Positions 24,850 to 33,984 of a DNA stretch of 64,000 nt are shown piece after piece (position 1 is the stretch's first letter; each line of letters starts with the position of its first letter). The stretch covers positions 1,469,957 to 1,533,956 of the forward strand of contig CP058896.1 of NCBI GenBank assembly GCA_013415865.1. Reading direction: 5' to 3'. A program made the position numbers and the translations under genes. This DNA comes from Methanomassiliicoccales archaeon. Its GTDB lineage: Archaea; Thermoplasmatota; Thermoplasmata; Methanomassiliicoccales; UBA472. The notes beneath the pieces were generated by a model. It made no database searches. It was not told the origin of the DNA and was given only the letters and a program-made list of their open reading frames with translations.

Positions 24850-26676
24850 ATGATGAAGACACACGACTGCGGAGCCCTCAGGTCGAAGGACATAGGCCAG
24901 AGGGTAAGGCTTGCGGGCTGGGTACGCTTCTATCGGGACCATGGCGGGGTGCGTTTCTATGACCTTGCCGACACCTTCGGCTCCACCCAGGTGGTCTATG
25001 ACCCTGAAGCATACCAGTCAAATGTCAACGTGGTTGGAATCGGTCAGCTTCTGAATAATATCGGGCGTGAGTATGTCCTAGCAGTAAAGGGCGTTGTCAG
25101 AGAAAGGGTCCCGGGGACAGAGGACGAGAGGAACCCGACAGGCAAGGTCGAGGTGCTCATCGACGAGGTCGAGATCCTCAACACTTCAAAAATAATCCCT
25201 TTCGAGATAGCGGAGCAGAAGAACTCACTTTTGCCAAGTGAGGACCTCCGACTGAAATATAGATATCTGGACCTAAGAAGGACAGAAATGGCCAACAACC
25301 TGAGGTTCAGGCATAGGCTATTGTCCTCTGCAAGACGCTTTCTGGACAGCAAAGGTTTCATCGAGGTGGAGACCCCGACCCTTACCCGAAGTTCTCAGGA
25401 AGGGGCGCGAGATTTCCTGGTCCCATCAAGGACCATGCCTGGAACATTTTATGCTCTTCCTCAATCTCCACAGCTCTATAAACAAATGCTGATGGTCGGA
25501 GGGGTCGAGAGGTATTACCAGATCGCAAGATGCTATAGGGATGAGGATTCTCGTGCTGATAGACAACCGGAGTTCACGCAGCTGGACATGGAGATGTCCT
25601 TTGTCGACATGGAAGATATTTTCCATACAATAGAGTCCCTTTACGCGTTCATTTGGAAGGAGATCTTTGATACCGATCTTAAGACACCGTTCCCAAGGAT
25701 ATCATTGGAAGAGGCCTTGAGCAAATATGGGACCGACGCACCGGACATCAGGTTCGGTCTGCACCTCGTTGATGTGACCGAAATAGCGAAATGTTCAAGC
25801 TATGACATATTCCAGAAGGTCCTTTCTAAATCAGGGTCCGCGGTAATCGGTATCAATCTGAAATCCTCTTTGGTGAAAGAGAAAACCTTGGATGCCAACG
25901 TGGGTCGAAAAGAGGTCGACAGGCTCATAGAATGGGCAAAGCAGCAGGGTATGGGCGGCCTGACCTGGATGAGGATGACGGATGAGGGCCTGAGCTCTAA
26001 CATTGTCAAATATTTCTCGAAAGAGGTGTTGATGAGCCTCGAGGAGAAGATGGATGCTGAAAAGGGAGACCTTTTACTCTTCCTCGCCGGCCCTAGGCAT
26101 CTAGCTCTGAAGGCAGGAGGCCAGCTCAGATTGAAGCTTGCACGCGACAATGGTCTTCTTGAAGGAAAAGGCCATCAGTTCGTATGGTTGGTGGACTGTC
26201 CCCTGTTCCAGTCAGACCCGGTCACAGGTAAGCTGACATCGTTCCACCACCCATTCGTGAGGCCGGTCTCCGGCGATATCGACATGGAGGGAGACCTTCT
26301 AAGTCAAAAGGGATGCTCATATGACCTGGTGCTCGATGGGAATGAGATCGGTTCGGGCTCTCTTCGTAACCATCGTCCTGAGGTCCAGAGAAGGATGTTC
26401 AGCGTCCTCGGGATGTCAGAGAAGAGGATGCAGGAGGAGTTCGATTTCTTCTTGGAGGCCTTGGAATATGGCGCGCCGCCTCATGGCGGTATCGGCATGG
26501 GCATCGACAGGCTCTGCGCGATATTGCTGGGCTGCGAGAGCATCCGCGACGTCATCGCGTTCCCGAAGAATAAAAAGTTCCAATCATTGGTAGACAGCTC
26601 GCCCACGAAGGTCGACCAGGCCAAGCTCGACGAGCTGCAGCTGATGTCATTGGTGGACGATGATGAGCAGAAATGA
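24850..26676 (+). CDS. aspS: Aspartyl-tRNA synthetase, bacterial type with GAD domain
   Basis: A 608-residue class II synthetase. Its length and signatures are those of the bacterial AspRS, not the roughly 430-residue archaeal enzyme: LRLKYRYLDLRR, SSQEGARDFLVPSR, the motif 2 loop YQIARCYRDEDSRADRQPEFTQLD, and a GAD insertion (around LLFLAGPRHLALKAGGQLR). Motif 3 is GIGMGIDRLC. GatCAB is encoded on the facing strand 14 bases beyond its stop, so it may be non-discriminating and also make Asp-tRNA-Asn for amidation. A TATA-like TTTAATATCC lies about 60 bp before the ATG. Horizontal acquisition from bacteria is the likely origin. Confidence 0.95.
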   Translation: MMKTHDCGALRSKDIGQRVRLAGWVRFYRDHGGVRFYDLADTFGSTQVVYDPEAYQSNVNVVGIGQLLNNIGREYVLAVKGVVRERVPGTEDERNPTGKVEVLIDEVEILNTSKIIPFEIAEQKNSLLPSEDLRLKYRYLDLRRTEMANNLRFRHRLLSSARRFLDSKGFIEVETPTLTRSSQEGARDFLVPSRTMPGTFYALPQSPQLYKQMLMVGGVERYYQIARCYRDEDSRADRQPEFTQLDMEMSFVDMEDIFHTIESLYAFIWKEIFDTDLKTPFPRISLEEALSKYGTDAPDIRFGLHLVDVTEIAKCSSYDIFQKVLSKSGSAVIGINLKSSLVKEKTLDANVGRKEVDRLIEWAKQQGMGGLTWMRMTDEGLSSNIVKYFSKEVLMSLEEKMDAEKGDLLLFLAGPRHLALKAGGQLRLKLARDNGLLEGKGHQFVWLVDCPLFQSDPVTGKLTSFHHPFVRPVSGDIDMEGDLLSQKGCSYDLVLDGNEIGSGSLRNHRPEVQRRMFSVLGMSEKRMQEEFDFFLEALEYGAPPHGGIGMGIDRLCAILLGCESIRDVIAFPKNKKFQSLVDSSPTKVDQAKLDELQLMSLVDDDEQK

Positions 26677-26690
26677 TGATAGGTCAAGGA

Positions 26691-28040
26691 TCAAACCCTT
26701 TTCGCCATCTCCTTATTGACGCATTCCACGATATCTTTGGACGAATACCTGCCTTTCGTCCCTTTCATGACGAACCCGATGACGGAGTTCACCGCCCTCG
26801 GGTTGCTCCGGTAGTCCTTTACCACCTCGGGATGCGCATCAAGGAACTCTTTGACCATCAATGCCATATCAGTTTCGCCAGAACACGTTTCCTCTTTTCC
26901 TGCGTTGGCTCCCGTCAGGGTCTGGATCCTCATCCTGGCCTCACTGTCGGTGATCCTTCCCTCTGCCTCGGCCCTTATGATCTCGATCAGACCTCTGCCA
27001 TTATCAGCCTCCACCAATGGTGCAAGGGCAGACCAGTTCGAGCTGATCGGCCCAAGGGTCCAACTTATCGCCTTCTCCTTCGGGACGATGGTGCAGAGCA
27101 GTTCCAAGAGGTCGGCGAGCTCCCTCGAGGTGACCACGACCTGTCTGGCGGTCTGCATTGGTATGTCAAGAGCATTTGACAACCTCTCCGCCCTCATATT
27201 GGTGGTCTCTTTCAATCTCAACTCCCTGGCAATAGGTCCGATCACATATTCCCCCAGGTCCGGTTCGCCGATGTAGCCATAATCTTCCTCGAACTCCTTC
27301 TCTCTCGCAGGAAGGGTTATCTTCCGTTCTTCGTCATAACGTCTGGTCTCTCGGACCACGTGTTTTCCGGCCTCCAGGACCTTCGTCTGCCTCGTGGCCT
27401 CGTACCTCAACGCCCTCTCCAGGTTCTTGAGGCCTTGGACGTTCTTGACCTCCACCCTTTCTTCTCCCACCGATATGTTTGCATCGACCCTTACCGAGGT
27501 CTCATCTTGGACAGTGATGTCGATAAGATCTTTGAGCTCGGCCACAAGCCTGTCGATGAACTCCCGGGCCTGGGCGGGCCCATCGATGTCAGGTGCGGTC
27601 ACGATCTCCACCAGCGGTATCCCGCTCCTGTTATAGTCGATGAGGCTGACCTCCTCTCCGGGACGTCCGACCCGCTTGATCCGGCCTGGGTCCTCTTCGA
27701 TGTGAACACGCCAGATCCCTATCCGCCGGTCATCCAGCATATAATGACCGTCGGTGCCGACCGGGGATTCATATTGCGTTATCTGGAAATGTTTTGGTAG
27801 ATCTGGATAGAAATAGGTCTTCCTTGAGAACCATATCTTCTCGTTGATCTTACAGTTAAGGAACTTGGCGATCATTATCCCAAGTTCCAGCGCTCTTCGA
27901 TTGAGCACAGGCCGTGAACCAGGGAGCCCTAGGCATGTCGGGCACACGGAGGTGTTCGGCCCTTCTCCATTGGTAGGGCAGGAACAGAACAGCTTGGACC
28001 GTGTGGGCAGCTGCAGATGTATCTCCAGACCTATTTTCAT
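26691..28040 (-). CDS. gatB: Asp/Glu-tRNA amidotransferase subunit B
   Basis: A 449-residue GatB that binds misacylated tRNA and activates the Asp or Glu side chain. It begins MKIGLEIHLQLPTRSKLFC and has the zinc ligands CSC...CPTC, the RKTYFYPDLPKHFQITQYE region, and a C-terminal YqeY-like tail domain. The start at 28040 overlaps the gatA stop by four bases; codons farther upstream in frame lie inside gatA and are ignored. It is the last gene of gatCAB, converging on aspS. Confidence 0.96.
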   Translation of the reverse strand: MKIGLEIHLQLPTRSKLFCSCPTNGEGPNTSVCPTCLGLPGSRPVLNRRALELGIMIAKFLNCKINEKIWFSRKTYFYPDLPKHFQITQYESPVGTDGHYMLDDRRIGIWRVHIEEDPGRIKRVGRPGEEVSLIDYNRSGIPLVEIVTAPDIDGPAQAREFIDRLVAELKDLIDITVQDETSVRVDANISVGEERVEVKNVQGLKNLERALRYEATRQTKVLEAGKHVVRETRRYDEERKITLPAREKEFEEDYGYIGEPDLGEYVIGPIARELRLKETTNMRAERLSNALDIPMQTARQVVVTSRELADLLELLCTIVPKEKAISWTLGPISSNWSALAPLVEADNGRGLIEIIRAEAEGRITDSEARMRIQTLTGANAGKEETCSGETDMALMVKEFLDAHPEVVKDYRSNPRAVNSVIGFVMKGTKGRYSSKDIVECVNKEMAKRV

Positions 28041-29356
28041 GCCTTCACCTCTGGGGCCGCATAATCGAACCACGATTCCCACCTTTTGCCGAAGTGGATG
28101 AGCGCCCCCTCTTCCCAATGGGGCGCGACTGCCTGCATACCAATAGGTAGGCCCGATGCATAGCCACAAGGTATCGATAGATGGGGCAGTCCCGTCAGGT
28201 TCGGAGGTATCGTGAGAAAGTCAGCACTGTACATCTCCACAGGCCTCATCTTGGCTATCATGTCGAAACGAGGGGCGATGAAAGGCATCGTAGGGGACAG
28301 GACCAATGAATGCCCCTCGAAGATCATTTCATATTCTTTCATGACCGCCTGCCTGACGCTGAGCGCCTTCAGGTAGTACTTGTCCCTGAAACCGACCATC
28401 CTGCAGAAGGTACCAAGCAATATCCTTCTCTTCGCTTCATCCCCAAAGCTCTTTGACCGCGTTGTCGCAAAGTAATCGTTGAAATGCTGATGGTACTCCT
28501 TTTCTGAGACACCGAACCTCATTCCACAGTACCTTGCAAGGTTGGTAGAGGCTTCGGCCGTTGCCAAAACATAATATGCTGGCATCGAGAATCGTAGACT
28601 GGGCATGTCCACTTCCTCTACCTCATATCCCATATCCCTTAGGCCCAGGACCGACCGGTCGAAGGCCTCTTTGACCGTCCTGTCAAGACCGATGAGGCAC
28701 TCCTTTGGGACGGCCAATGGACCCTTCCTGACCTTCGAGAGATCGAGCGATGGGGCACAGCAAGATGTAGGGTCTTTGGGATCACGGCCCGAGATGACAG
28801 GCAGCAGCCTCTCGATATCTATTATTGTCCTTGAGATGAGCCCCACCTTGTCCAGTGAGTTCCCGTAATCGATCAGCCCATATCGTGACACCCTTCCATA
28901 GGTGGGTGTCAGTCCTACAACCCCGCAGAAAGAAGCTGGACAAGATATCGATCCCCCGGTAGATACCCCAAGGGCAACATGCCCGGGGATTAGCGCGGCC
29001 GCACAGGCAGCCCCACCACTGGAACCGCCGCACGCACGTTCGATGTCAAACGGGTTCTTCGGAACCCCGAAACCGCTGTGGGTGCTAAAAGTGCCAAAAC
29101 CGAACTCGTCCATGTTGGTCTTGCCTATCAGAACTCCTCCAGCCTCCCTCAATCTACGGACCGGCGTGGCGTCGAAGGGGGGCCTATATCCATCAAGAAT
29201 CTTTGAACCGGCCCTTGCCTGGAAACCTTTGGCGCACAGGTTGTCCTTGGCGGAGAAGGTGAAGGGAGCATCTTGAGGAAGAACATCTGTAATTTCACTG
29301 AAAGCCTCATATCGCTGATTCAGCCGCTTGATCGCTCCAATATCAAGCGCGCTCAC
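28037..29356 (-). CDS. gatA: Asp/Glu-tRNA amidotransferase subunit A (amidase)
   Basis: A 439-residue amidase-signature subunit that releases ammonia from glutamine. The Lys-cisSer-Ser triad is visible: the lysine in FSAKDNLCAKG, the cis-serine in STGGSISCPASFCG and the nucleophile serine region GGSSGGAACAAA. It is coupled to gatC and gatB by four-base overlaps. The product works as GatCAB to make Asn-tRNA or Gln-tRNA; archaea normally use it for Asn-tRNA because GatDE handles Gln. Confidence 0.96.
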   Translation of the reverse strand: MSALDIGAIKRLNQRYEAFSEITDVLPQDAPFTFSAKDNLCAKGFQARAGSKILDGYRPPFDATPVRRLREAGGVLIGKTNMDEFGFGTFSTHSGFGVPKNPFDIERACGGSSGGAACAAALIPGHVALGVSTGGSISCPASFCGVVGLTPTYGRVSRYGLIDYGNSLDKVGLISRTIIDIERLLPVISGRDPKDPTSCCAPSLDLSKVRKGPLAVPKECLIGLDRTVKEAFDRSVLGLRDMGYEVEEVDMPSLRFSMPAYYVLATAEASTNLARYCGMRFGVSEKEYHQHFNDYFATTRSKSFGDEAKRRILLGTFCRMVGFRDKYYLKALSVRQAVMKEYEMIFEGHSLVLSPTMPFIAPRFDMIAKMRPVEMYSADFLTIPPNLTGLPHLSIPCGYASGLPIGMQAVAPHWEEGALIHFGKRWESWFDYAAPEVKA

Positions 29357-29625
29357 GAGAGCTTAGGCCCCCTTACGTAACCTTCATAGGTGTCCATCGG
29401 TCCCATGAGCTCTTCAGGGTCAATATCTATTGAAGCTTCATCCTCCCTGAGAACGTCCATGATGGGGACCGGGTTGAAGTCATAGCTTTCCGACGACGGG
29501 GCAGAGCTGAGGACCTCAAAGCTTGAAAGGATGTCCTCCAGGTCTTGTCCATATCTCAAGATCTCTTCCTCGCTGAGGCGGAGCCGGGCGAGCTTTGCCA
29601 CCCTGACCACGGTTTCTCTGTCCAT
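29353..29625 (-). CDS. gatC: Asp/Glu-tRNA amidotransferase subunit C
   Basis: A 90-residue GatC that wraps around and stabilises GatA. It has the N-terminal VVRVAKLARLRLSEEEI helix region and the central DILSSFEVL segment. First gene of gatCAB, overlapping gatA by four bases. It is transcribed divergently from the TPR gene. Confidence 0.9.
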   Translation of the reverse strand: MDRETVVRVAKLARLRLSEEEILRYGQDLEDILSSFEVLSSAPSSESYDFNPVPIMDVLREDEASIDIDPEELMGPMDTYEGYVRGPKLS

Positions 29626-29762
29626 ATGAATCTCCCTTGCTTCGGCACGTCACCAAATGCAGGAAGACTAACTGAATCTTTCGTTTGTGCGACACTTACC
29701 CTCGACCCCTTGAGTTCAAAATGTTTATGAACATCAAGCTGTTACTCAGCACAAGTGATCTG

Positions 29763-30257
29763 ATGTCTGAGGAATTCGATAAGCTGATGAAGCAAGGGTT
29801 CCAGCTCATGAGCGAGGGAGAGTACCAATCGGCCCTTTCCAAGTTCGACAAGGCAATAAAGGTCGACCCAAAGAACGCTGAGGCTTACCTTGCCAAGGCA
29901 GACGCCGCGGTCCTTGTCCCGAAGGTCTCTCAAGAGGAGATAGAAGCGCTCTACAAGAAGGCCATCGAGCTACAGCCCGATAATCCCTTCATGTACCAGT
30001 CGTATGCAGCGTTCTGCATGGATGTGGGTAAGTTCAATGAGGCAGAAAGTGCTTATCTTAAAGCTGCGGAGGTCGACCCTGAGAACGCACCATATTATTA
30101 CTCTGAGTTCGGGGTGGAGTATTATAAAAAGGCCCCGGTCGTGTACGAGCAGCACCTGGATGAAAAGACCAAGGAGATCATTGCAAGGAAGTCTTTGAAA
30201 TATCTTCTTAAGTCCATAGGGCTCGATGAGGCCGCAGCCAAAAAGCTATTGCAATGA
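29763..30257 (+). CDS. TPR-repeat protein
   Basis: A 164-residue helical-repeat protein. About three TPR units are visible: LMSEGEYQSALSKFDKAI with KVDPKNAEAYLAKA, then KKAIELQPDNPFMYQSYA, then VGKFNEAESAYLKAAEVDP. It probably scaffolds protein-protein contacts in the cytoplasm. The start at 29763 (MSEEFDK) is preferred; upstream in-frame ATGs at 29721 and 29727 overlap a probable TATA element near 29720-29728. The product partner is unknown. Confidence 0.75.
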   Translation: MSEEFDKLMKQGFQLMSEGEYQSALSKFDKAIKVDPKNAEAYLAKADAAVLVPKVSQEEIEALYKKAIELQPDNPFMYQSYAAFCMDVGKFNEAESAYLKAAEVDPENAPYYYSEFGVEYYKKAPVVYEQHLDEKTKEIIARKSLKYLLKSIGLDEAAAKKLLQ

Positions 30258-30265
30258 TCTTCAGA

Positions 30266-30445
30266 TCACATCGACGAAGGTCCCTTGGATGGTGGTCTGT
30301 CCTGGGACCTTCTGGGTCCGCACCGTGAGCATGCCCCCGACCGGGGGTCCATATGCTCCTTGCACGTAGGCTGGCCGCAGATCGAGCACATGGCAACGGC
30401 CATTTCTCCGCATATGCTGCAGGGGTCGGGCCTGAGCACTTTCAT
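30266..30445 (-). CDS. 59-residue zinc-finger protein (HIT/B-box-like)
   Basis: A small gene four bases downstream of the phosphatase stop and eight bases from the convergent TPR gene. The 59-residue product has eight ordered metal-ligand candidates: C9-x2-C12, C20-x2-C23, C28-x2-H31 and C39-x2-C42, suggesting two zinc sites in a cross-brace like HIT or B-box fingers. It then ends in a basic, proline-rich tail. Codon use is like its neighbours. It could bind RNA or protein; the function is unknown. Confidence 0.7.
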   Translation of the reverse strand: MKVLRPDPCSICGEMAVAMCSICGQPTCKEHMDPRSGACSRCGPRRSQDRPPSKGPSSM

Positions 30446-30449
30446 GTCA

Positions 30450-31157
30450 TCAGCATTGGCGGCCCGGACATTTACATGTTATGATTCCTAGATAGCACAG
30501 CCCTTCAGCGACCCCTTGGGCATGCTTTGCCAGTGCCACATAGTCCGCGGCGGCCTTCGCTGCCGGAGAAGCGTTTCCCACAGCGATCCCGAACCCGCAT
30601 TCCTTCAGCATCCTCACATCGTTGTCCGCATCACCGATGGCGACCACCTCCTCTAGGTCGATCCCTAACAATTCGCAGGCTTTTCTGATGCCGGACATCT
30701 TACTATGCCCCTTTTCCATGATGTGGATTGCAAATCCCGTTGCTTCTATTTCCACATCCCACCCTTCCAAGGCCCTTCGGACCGATTCAAGGTCGTTGGA
30801 CCTTTTCAGACCTACCTCCGTCTCCCTCCAATTGTCAGTGAAGAGCCGCTCGGGAGCGGGGATAATTTTTTTCAGATGATCATATGCCCGTTCCGGAAGC
30901 TCTGACGAATGGATCTTGTAGATCTTCTCGTTATACGAAACAATGCCACCGTTCTCTGCGATGACAGGGCCGTTCAGCCCGATAAATGCAGACAATCCAT
31001 AGGCCACAGGAAGGACGTTCCCCGAGGCCAACATGACACACAGACCTGATTCTTGCACCTCTCGCAACGTCTCGATGCCCAAGGTCTGGATCCTCTTCTG
31101 GGGGTCGGTTATCGTCCCATCGACGTCGCAGACCACCGCCTTATATCTTCTTGTCAT
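30450..31157 (-). CDS. Phosphoglycolate phosphatase, archaeal HAD type
   Basis: A 235-residue HAD-superfamily phosphatase of the Cof/archaeal PGP type. Motif I is VCDVDGTITD, motif II is MLASGN, motif III Lys is near HSKMSGIRKAC, and motif IV is AIGDADNDVRML. It hydrolyses 2-phosphoglycolate or a similar sugar phosphate. An ATG at 31166 directly after the mptA stop is also possible; 31157 fits the family start. It lies in an mptA-pgp-zinc finger operon. Confidence 0.88.
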   Translation of the reverse strand: MTRRYKAVVCDVDGTITDPQKRIQTLGIETLREVQESGLCVMLASGNVLPVAYGLSAFIGLNGPVIAENGGIVSYNEKIYKIHSSELPERAYDHLKKIIPAPERLFTDNWRETEVGLKRSNDLESVRRALEGWDVEIEATGFAIHIMEKGHSKMSGIRKACELLGIDLEEVVAIGDADNDVRMLKECGFGIAVGNASPAAKAAADYVALAKHAQGVAEGLCYLGIITCKCPGRQC

Positions 31158-31166
31158 CCAGATCAT

Positions 31167-32042
31167 TCATTCCTGTTCTCTGAGCTCGCCCAGGGTGGTC
31201 ACCCTCTCAGCAAAGGCGTTGTGTTTGTGGATAGACTCCTGGCTCTCGCTTCTCACGGTGACGATCGTAGAGTCAGGAAGGTCTTTGTATCTTTCAACGA
31301 TCTTAGTAAGGTTTGACCTCACGACGTCCTCAACGAACTTTGGGTTCTCATGGGCCACGATTACAACCTGGGCCTCCTCAGCTCTTTTAAGTATCTCGAA
31401 GGTTGGTGAACTGAAAGACCTCTCAACTATGTCAATAAGGTCGTTCGCCTCCACAGAATAATCTCCGGGGACCTCCATGAGAATAGTGGTCACATTCCTC
31501 TGGTTATGCGTGATATTGGGGTGGAACTCCTCCCTGTCCCTCAGGTTGCCCTTCTGAAGGTCTCTGACCGTCTCCATGGCGCATGGACATGCGGTCATGC
31601 CGATCACCTCGACCCCTATCATCTTCTTGAGGCCGTTGCCCCGCTTGTCAACGGCCCTCGCAAGAAGCTTGTAGGACTCCATTGTCTTCCTTCCCGATGG
31701 AACTGTCCTTTCTAAAAAGTACTCGGCCATGACGTTCGCCTCAGAATACGTGGCGTACTCATGACGTTTCAGGAGGTCCATCGCGATGTTCGCTGCCAGG
31801 TCCTCCAGGCCATTGACAGGTTCTGACAGGCTCTGGTCGACAGCCTCTGATATGACCTCAAGGTTCCTTGACAGATGGGAGCCCTTTTGGCTTGAAGGAA
31901 GGTCGACGAACACATCGATCGTGCAGATCAAAGTAACTGTTTTTCCCCCCCGGCATACCTGTACAGGCTTCTTTACCCCCGTGACCCCCACCCGGGACAA
32001 CATGAACCCGTTGGTCAGTCTCCTCCCCTGCACATCGCTCAA
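31167..32042 (-). CDS. mptA: GTP cyclohydrolase MptA (type IB)
   Basis: A 291-residue GCYH-IB (FolE2) enzyme that opens GTP for methanopterin-type pterin synthesis. It has the family start RLTNGFMLSRVGVTGVKKPV, the metal-binding CPCAME motif with the following histidines (THNQR, ENPKFVEDVVR), and the T-fold tail. Found in archaea that make methanopterin or tetrahydrofolate. It is coupled to the downstream phosphatase, which starts right after its stop. Confidence 0.94.
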   Translation of the reverse strand: MSDVQGRRLTNGFMLSRVGVTGVKKPVQVCRGGKTVTLICTIDVFVDLPSSQKGSHLSRNLEVISEAVDQSLSEPVNGLEDLAANIAMDLLKRHEYATYSEANVMAEYFLERTVPSGRKTMESYKLLARAVDKRGNGLKKMIGVEVIGMTACPCAMETVRDLQKGNLRDREEFHPNITHNQRNVTTILMEVPGDYSVEANDLIDIVERSFSSPTFEILKRAEEAQVVIVAHENPKFVEDVVRSNLTKIVERYKDLPDSTIVTVRSESQESIHKHNAFAERVTTLGELREQE

Positions 32043-32133
32043 AGTAATATTATCACCGCTCCTTCATTCCAGGACCCTTTTTAAACAATGACCTTTCAAC
32101 AAAAAAAATAGTTAAAGATCACGTTATTGGTAA

Positions 32134-33243
32134 CTACTTGACCGTCACCAACCTATATTCTCTCTTCCCTAGGCCTAGCTCCTCTGCATATTCCAACTGG
32201 TGCTCCCAATTTATGTTCGTCAAGGCCTTCACCTTGTCCTCACCTCGTCCTCGCCCTTTTTCCAGGGCCGTGCCCTCTGGCCCTTGCTGAGCGTTCACGA
32301 GGTCGCATGCTGCCTGGTCTATCGCCACAATATCTTTTGACATCAATATGCCTATATCGGGCACAACGCTAACATCGTTCCAGGGCGCACAATCACAATA
32401 AGGGACCACATCCATAACGAAGGTGACGAACCCGAACTTCTCATGGCGCCCCCTCATTATCCCGTAGCAGTACTCGACAATCTTTTCCTGTAGGGCCATA
32501 TTGTCGGAGGACCAATCCTTTGCTTCCATGGCCTGATGAAGACATATGACCACGCACTCACCGCAGCCAATGCAGGCACCCTTGTCGATATGCGCCTTCC
32601 CATCAATGATCTCGATGGCCTTACCTGGACACCGAGGGACACAATAGCCGCATCCCCTACATCGTCCCTTGTTCACCTCTGGCCCCATCCCACAATGCAT
32701 CTCCAATTTCCCCGCCCTTGACCCGAACCCCATGCCAAGGTTCTTCATGGCCCCACCGAACCCCGTCGCGATGTGCCCTTTATAATGGCTGACACAGATC
32801 ACCGAGTCGGCGTGCATGGCGGCCGCTCCAACCTTCACCGTCCTACACCTTTTGAGCCCGACCTCGACCTCGACCTCCTCCTTACCTTTAAGCCCATCCG
32901 CTATTATCACAGGTGCATTGACAGAAGGATAGACGAACCCATGCCTCGCGGCCGTCCATAGATGGTCGACCGCGTTGGACCTGGATCCTACATATAATGT
33001 ATTGCTGTCCGTGAGGAATGGCCTTCCCCCAACAGCAACTACCAGGTCCACTATCTTTGATATGAACTGAGGTCTGAGGAATGCTGTGTTCCCCATCTCT
33101 CCAAAGTGGGTCTTTATGGCCACAAGGTCCCCTTTTGTGACGATCTCCCCGAACTTTGCCCTCTTGAACATTCGGGCCAACTTGTTCTGGACATTATCCC
33201 GCTCCATAAAGGCCCTTAGGTCTGTGAAGAATACATCAGACAT
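32134..33243 (-). CDS. DUF362 iron-sulfur protein with two ferredoxin motifs
   Basis: A 369-residue DUF362 protein. The N-terminal domain has IKTHFGEMGNTAFLRP, the central GGAMKNLGMGFGSRAGK and then two [4Fe-4S] motifs, CRGCGYCVPRCP and CIGCGECVVICL. Members are soluble ferredoxin-like oxidoreductases of unknown reaction. The start at 33243 (MSDVFFTDLRAF) is preferred over 33273 because homologous sequence begins there. The stop is TAG. It is divergent from rnhB. Confidence 0.88.
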   Translation of the reverse strand: MSDVFFTDLRAFMERDNVQNKLARMFKRAKFGEIVTKGDLVAIKTHFGEMGNTAFLRPQFISKIVDLVVAVGGRPFLTDSNTLYVGSRSNAVDHLWTAARHGFVYPSVNAPVIIADGLKGKEEVEVEVGLKRCRTVKVGAAAMHADSVICVSHYKGHIATGFGGAMKNLGMGFGSRAGKLEMHCGMGPEVNKGRCRGCGYCVPRCPGKAIEIIDGKAHIDKGACIGCGECVVICLHQAMEAKDWSSDNMALQEKIVEYCYGIMRGRHEKFGFVTFVMDVVPYCDCAPWNDVSVVPDIGILMSKDIVAIDQAACDLVNAQQGPEGTALEKGRGRGEDKVKALTNINWEHQLEYAEELGLGKREYRLVTVK

Positions 33244-33332
33244 CAATATCAGTACCATTATATGACCTATCAATTATCTTTCTTCCTCCCATGCGTCATC
33301 GATTTATAGGCACCATGGCCTTCTGACATCAC

Positions 33333-33977
33333 GTGAGATGTGGATTGGACGAGGCGGGACGAGGGCCTGTCATCGGGCCGTTGGTCATCGCTGCGGTCAT
33401 GGTCGATAATGAATCAGAACTAAGGAAAATGGGCGTCAAGGACTCAAAGAGGTTGATGCCATCTAAAAGGTCTGAGCTTGCAAAGAAGATCAAGGAGATC
33501 GCCGAGGTCAACGTCTGTATCATCGATGTCGCCGAGATAGATTCTCGCGGGGATGAGAGGTCGCTGAACGAGCTCGAGATAGAGAAGTTCGCCGAGCTGA
33601 TTGTAAAGATGCGGCCCAAGGAGGTCTTCATAGATGCCTGCGACCCGGTTGAGGAGAACTTCCGACGGTCAATAATGGAAAGGCTTGACTATTCGCCTGA
33701 CATGGTCTGTGAACATAAGGCGGACCAGACCTACCCGGTCGTTTCCGCGGCATCGATCGTTGCTAAAGTGACCAGGGATGAGCTTGTTAAAGAGATCGGG
33801 GCATCTTTAGGTTGCCAGGTAGGAAGTGGATATCCTGGAGATGATGTGACCATAGAATTCATAAAAAGTTGGATAAAGGAGAAGGGGGATTTACCGCCAC
33901 ATACCCGTAGGTCTTGGGAGACGTCTCGAAGGCTTCTGAGCGAGTCCAAGATCCGGAAGTTAACATATTGGGAGTAA
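33333..33977 (+). CDS. rnhB: Ribonuclease HII
   Basis: A 214-residue RNase HII that cuts RNA of RNA-DNA hybrids and single ribonucleotides in DNA. The catalytic acids lie in GLDEAGRGPVIGP (Asp-Glu), the FIDACDP segment and KADQTYPVVSAASIVAK. The start is GTG at 33333, directly before the conserved RCGLDEAGRG. It is the second RNase H in this window, the other being fused to PanD. Confidence 0.95.
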   Translation: MRCGLDEAGRGPVIGPLVIAAVMVDNESELRKMGVKDSKRLMPSKRSELAKKIKEIAEVNVCIIDVAEIDSRGDERSLNELEIEKFAELIVKMRPKEVFIDACDPVEENFRRSIMERLDYSPDMVCEHKADQTYPVVSAASIVAKVTRDELVKEIGASLGCQVGSGYPGDDVTIEFIKSWIKEKGDLPPHTRRSWETSRRLLSESKIRKLTYWE

Positions 33978-33984
33978 GATCTGG

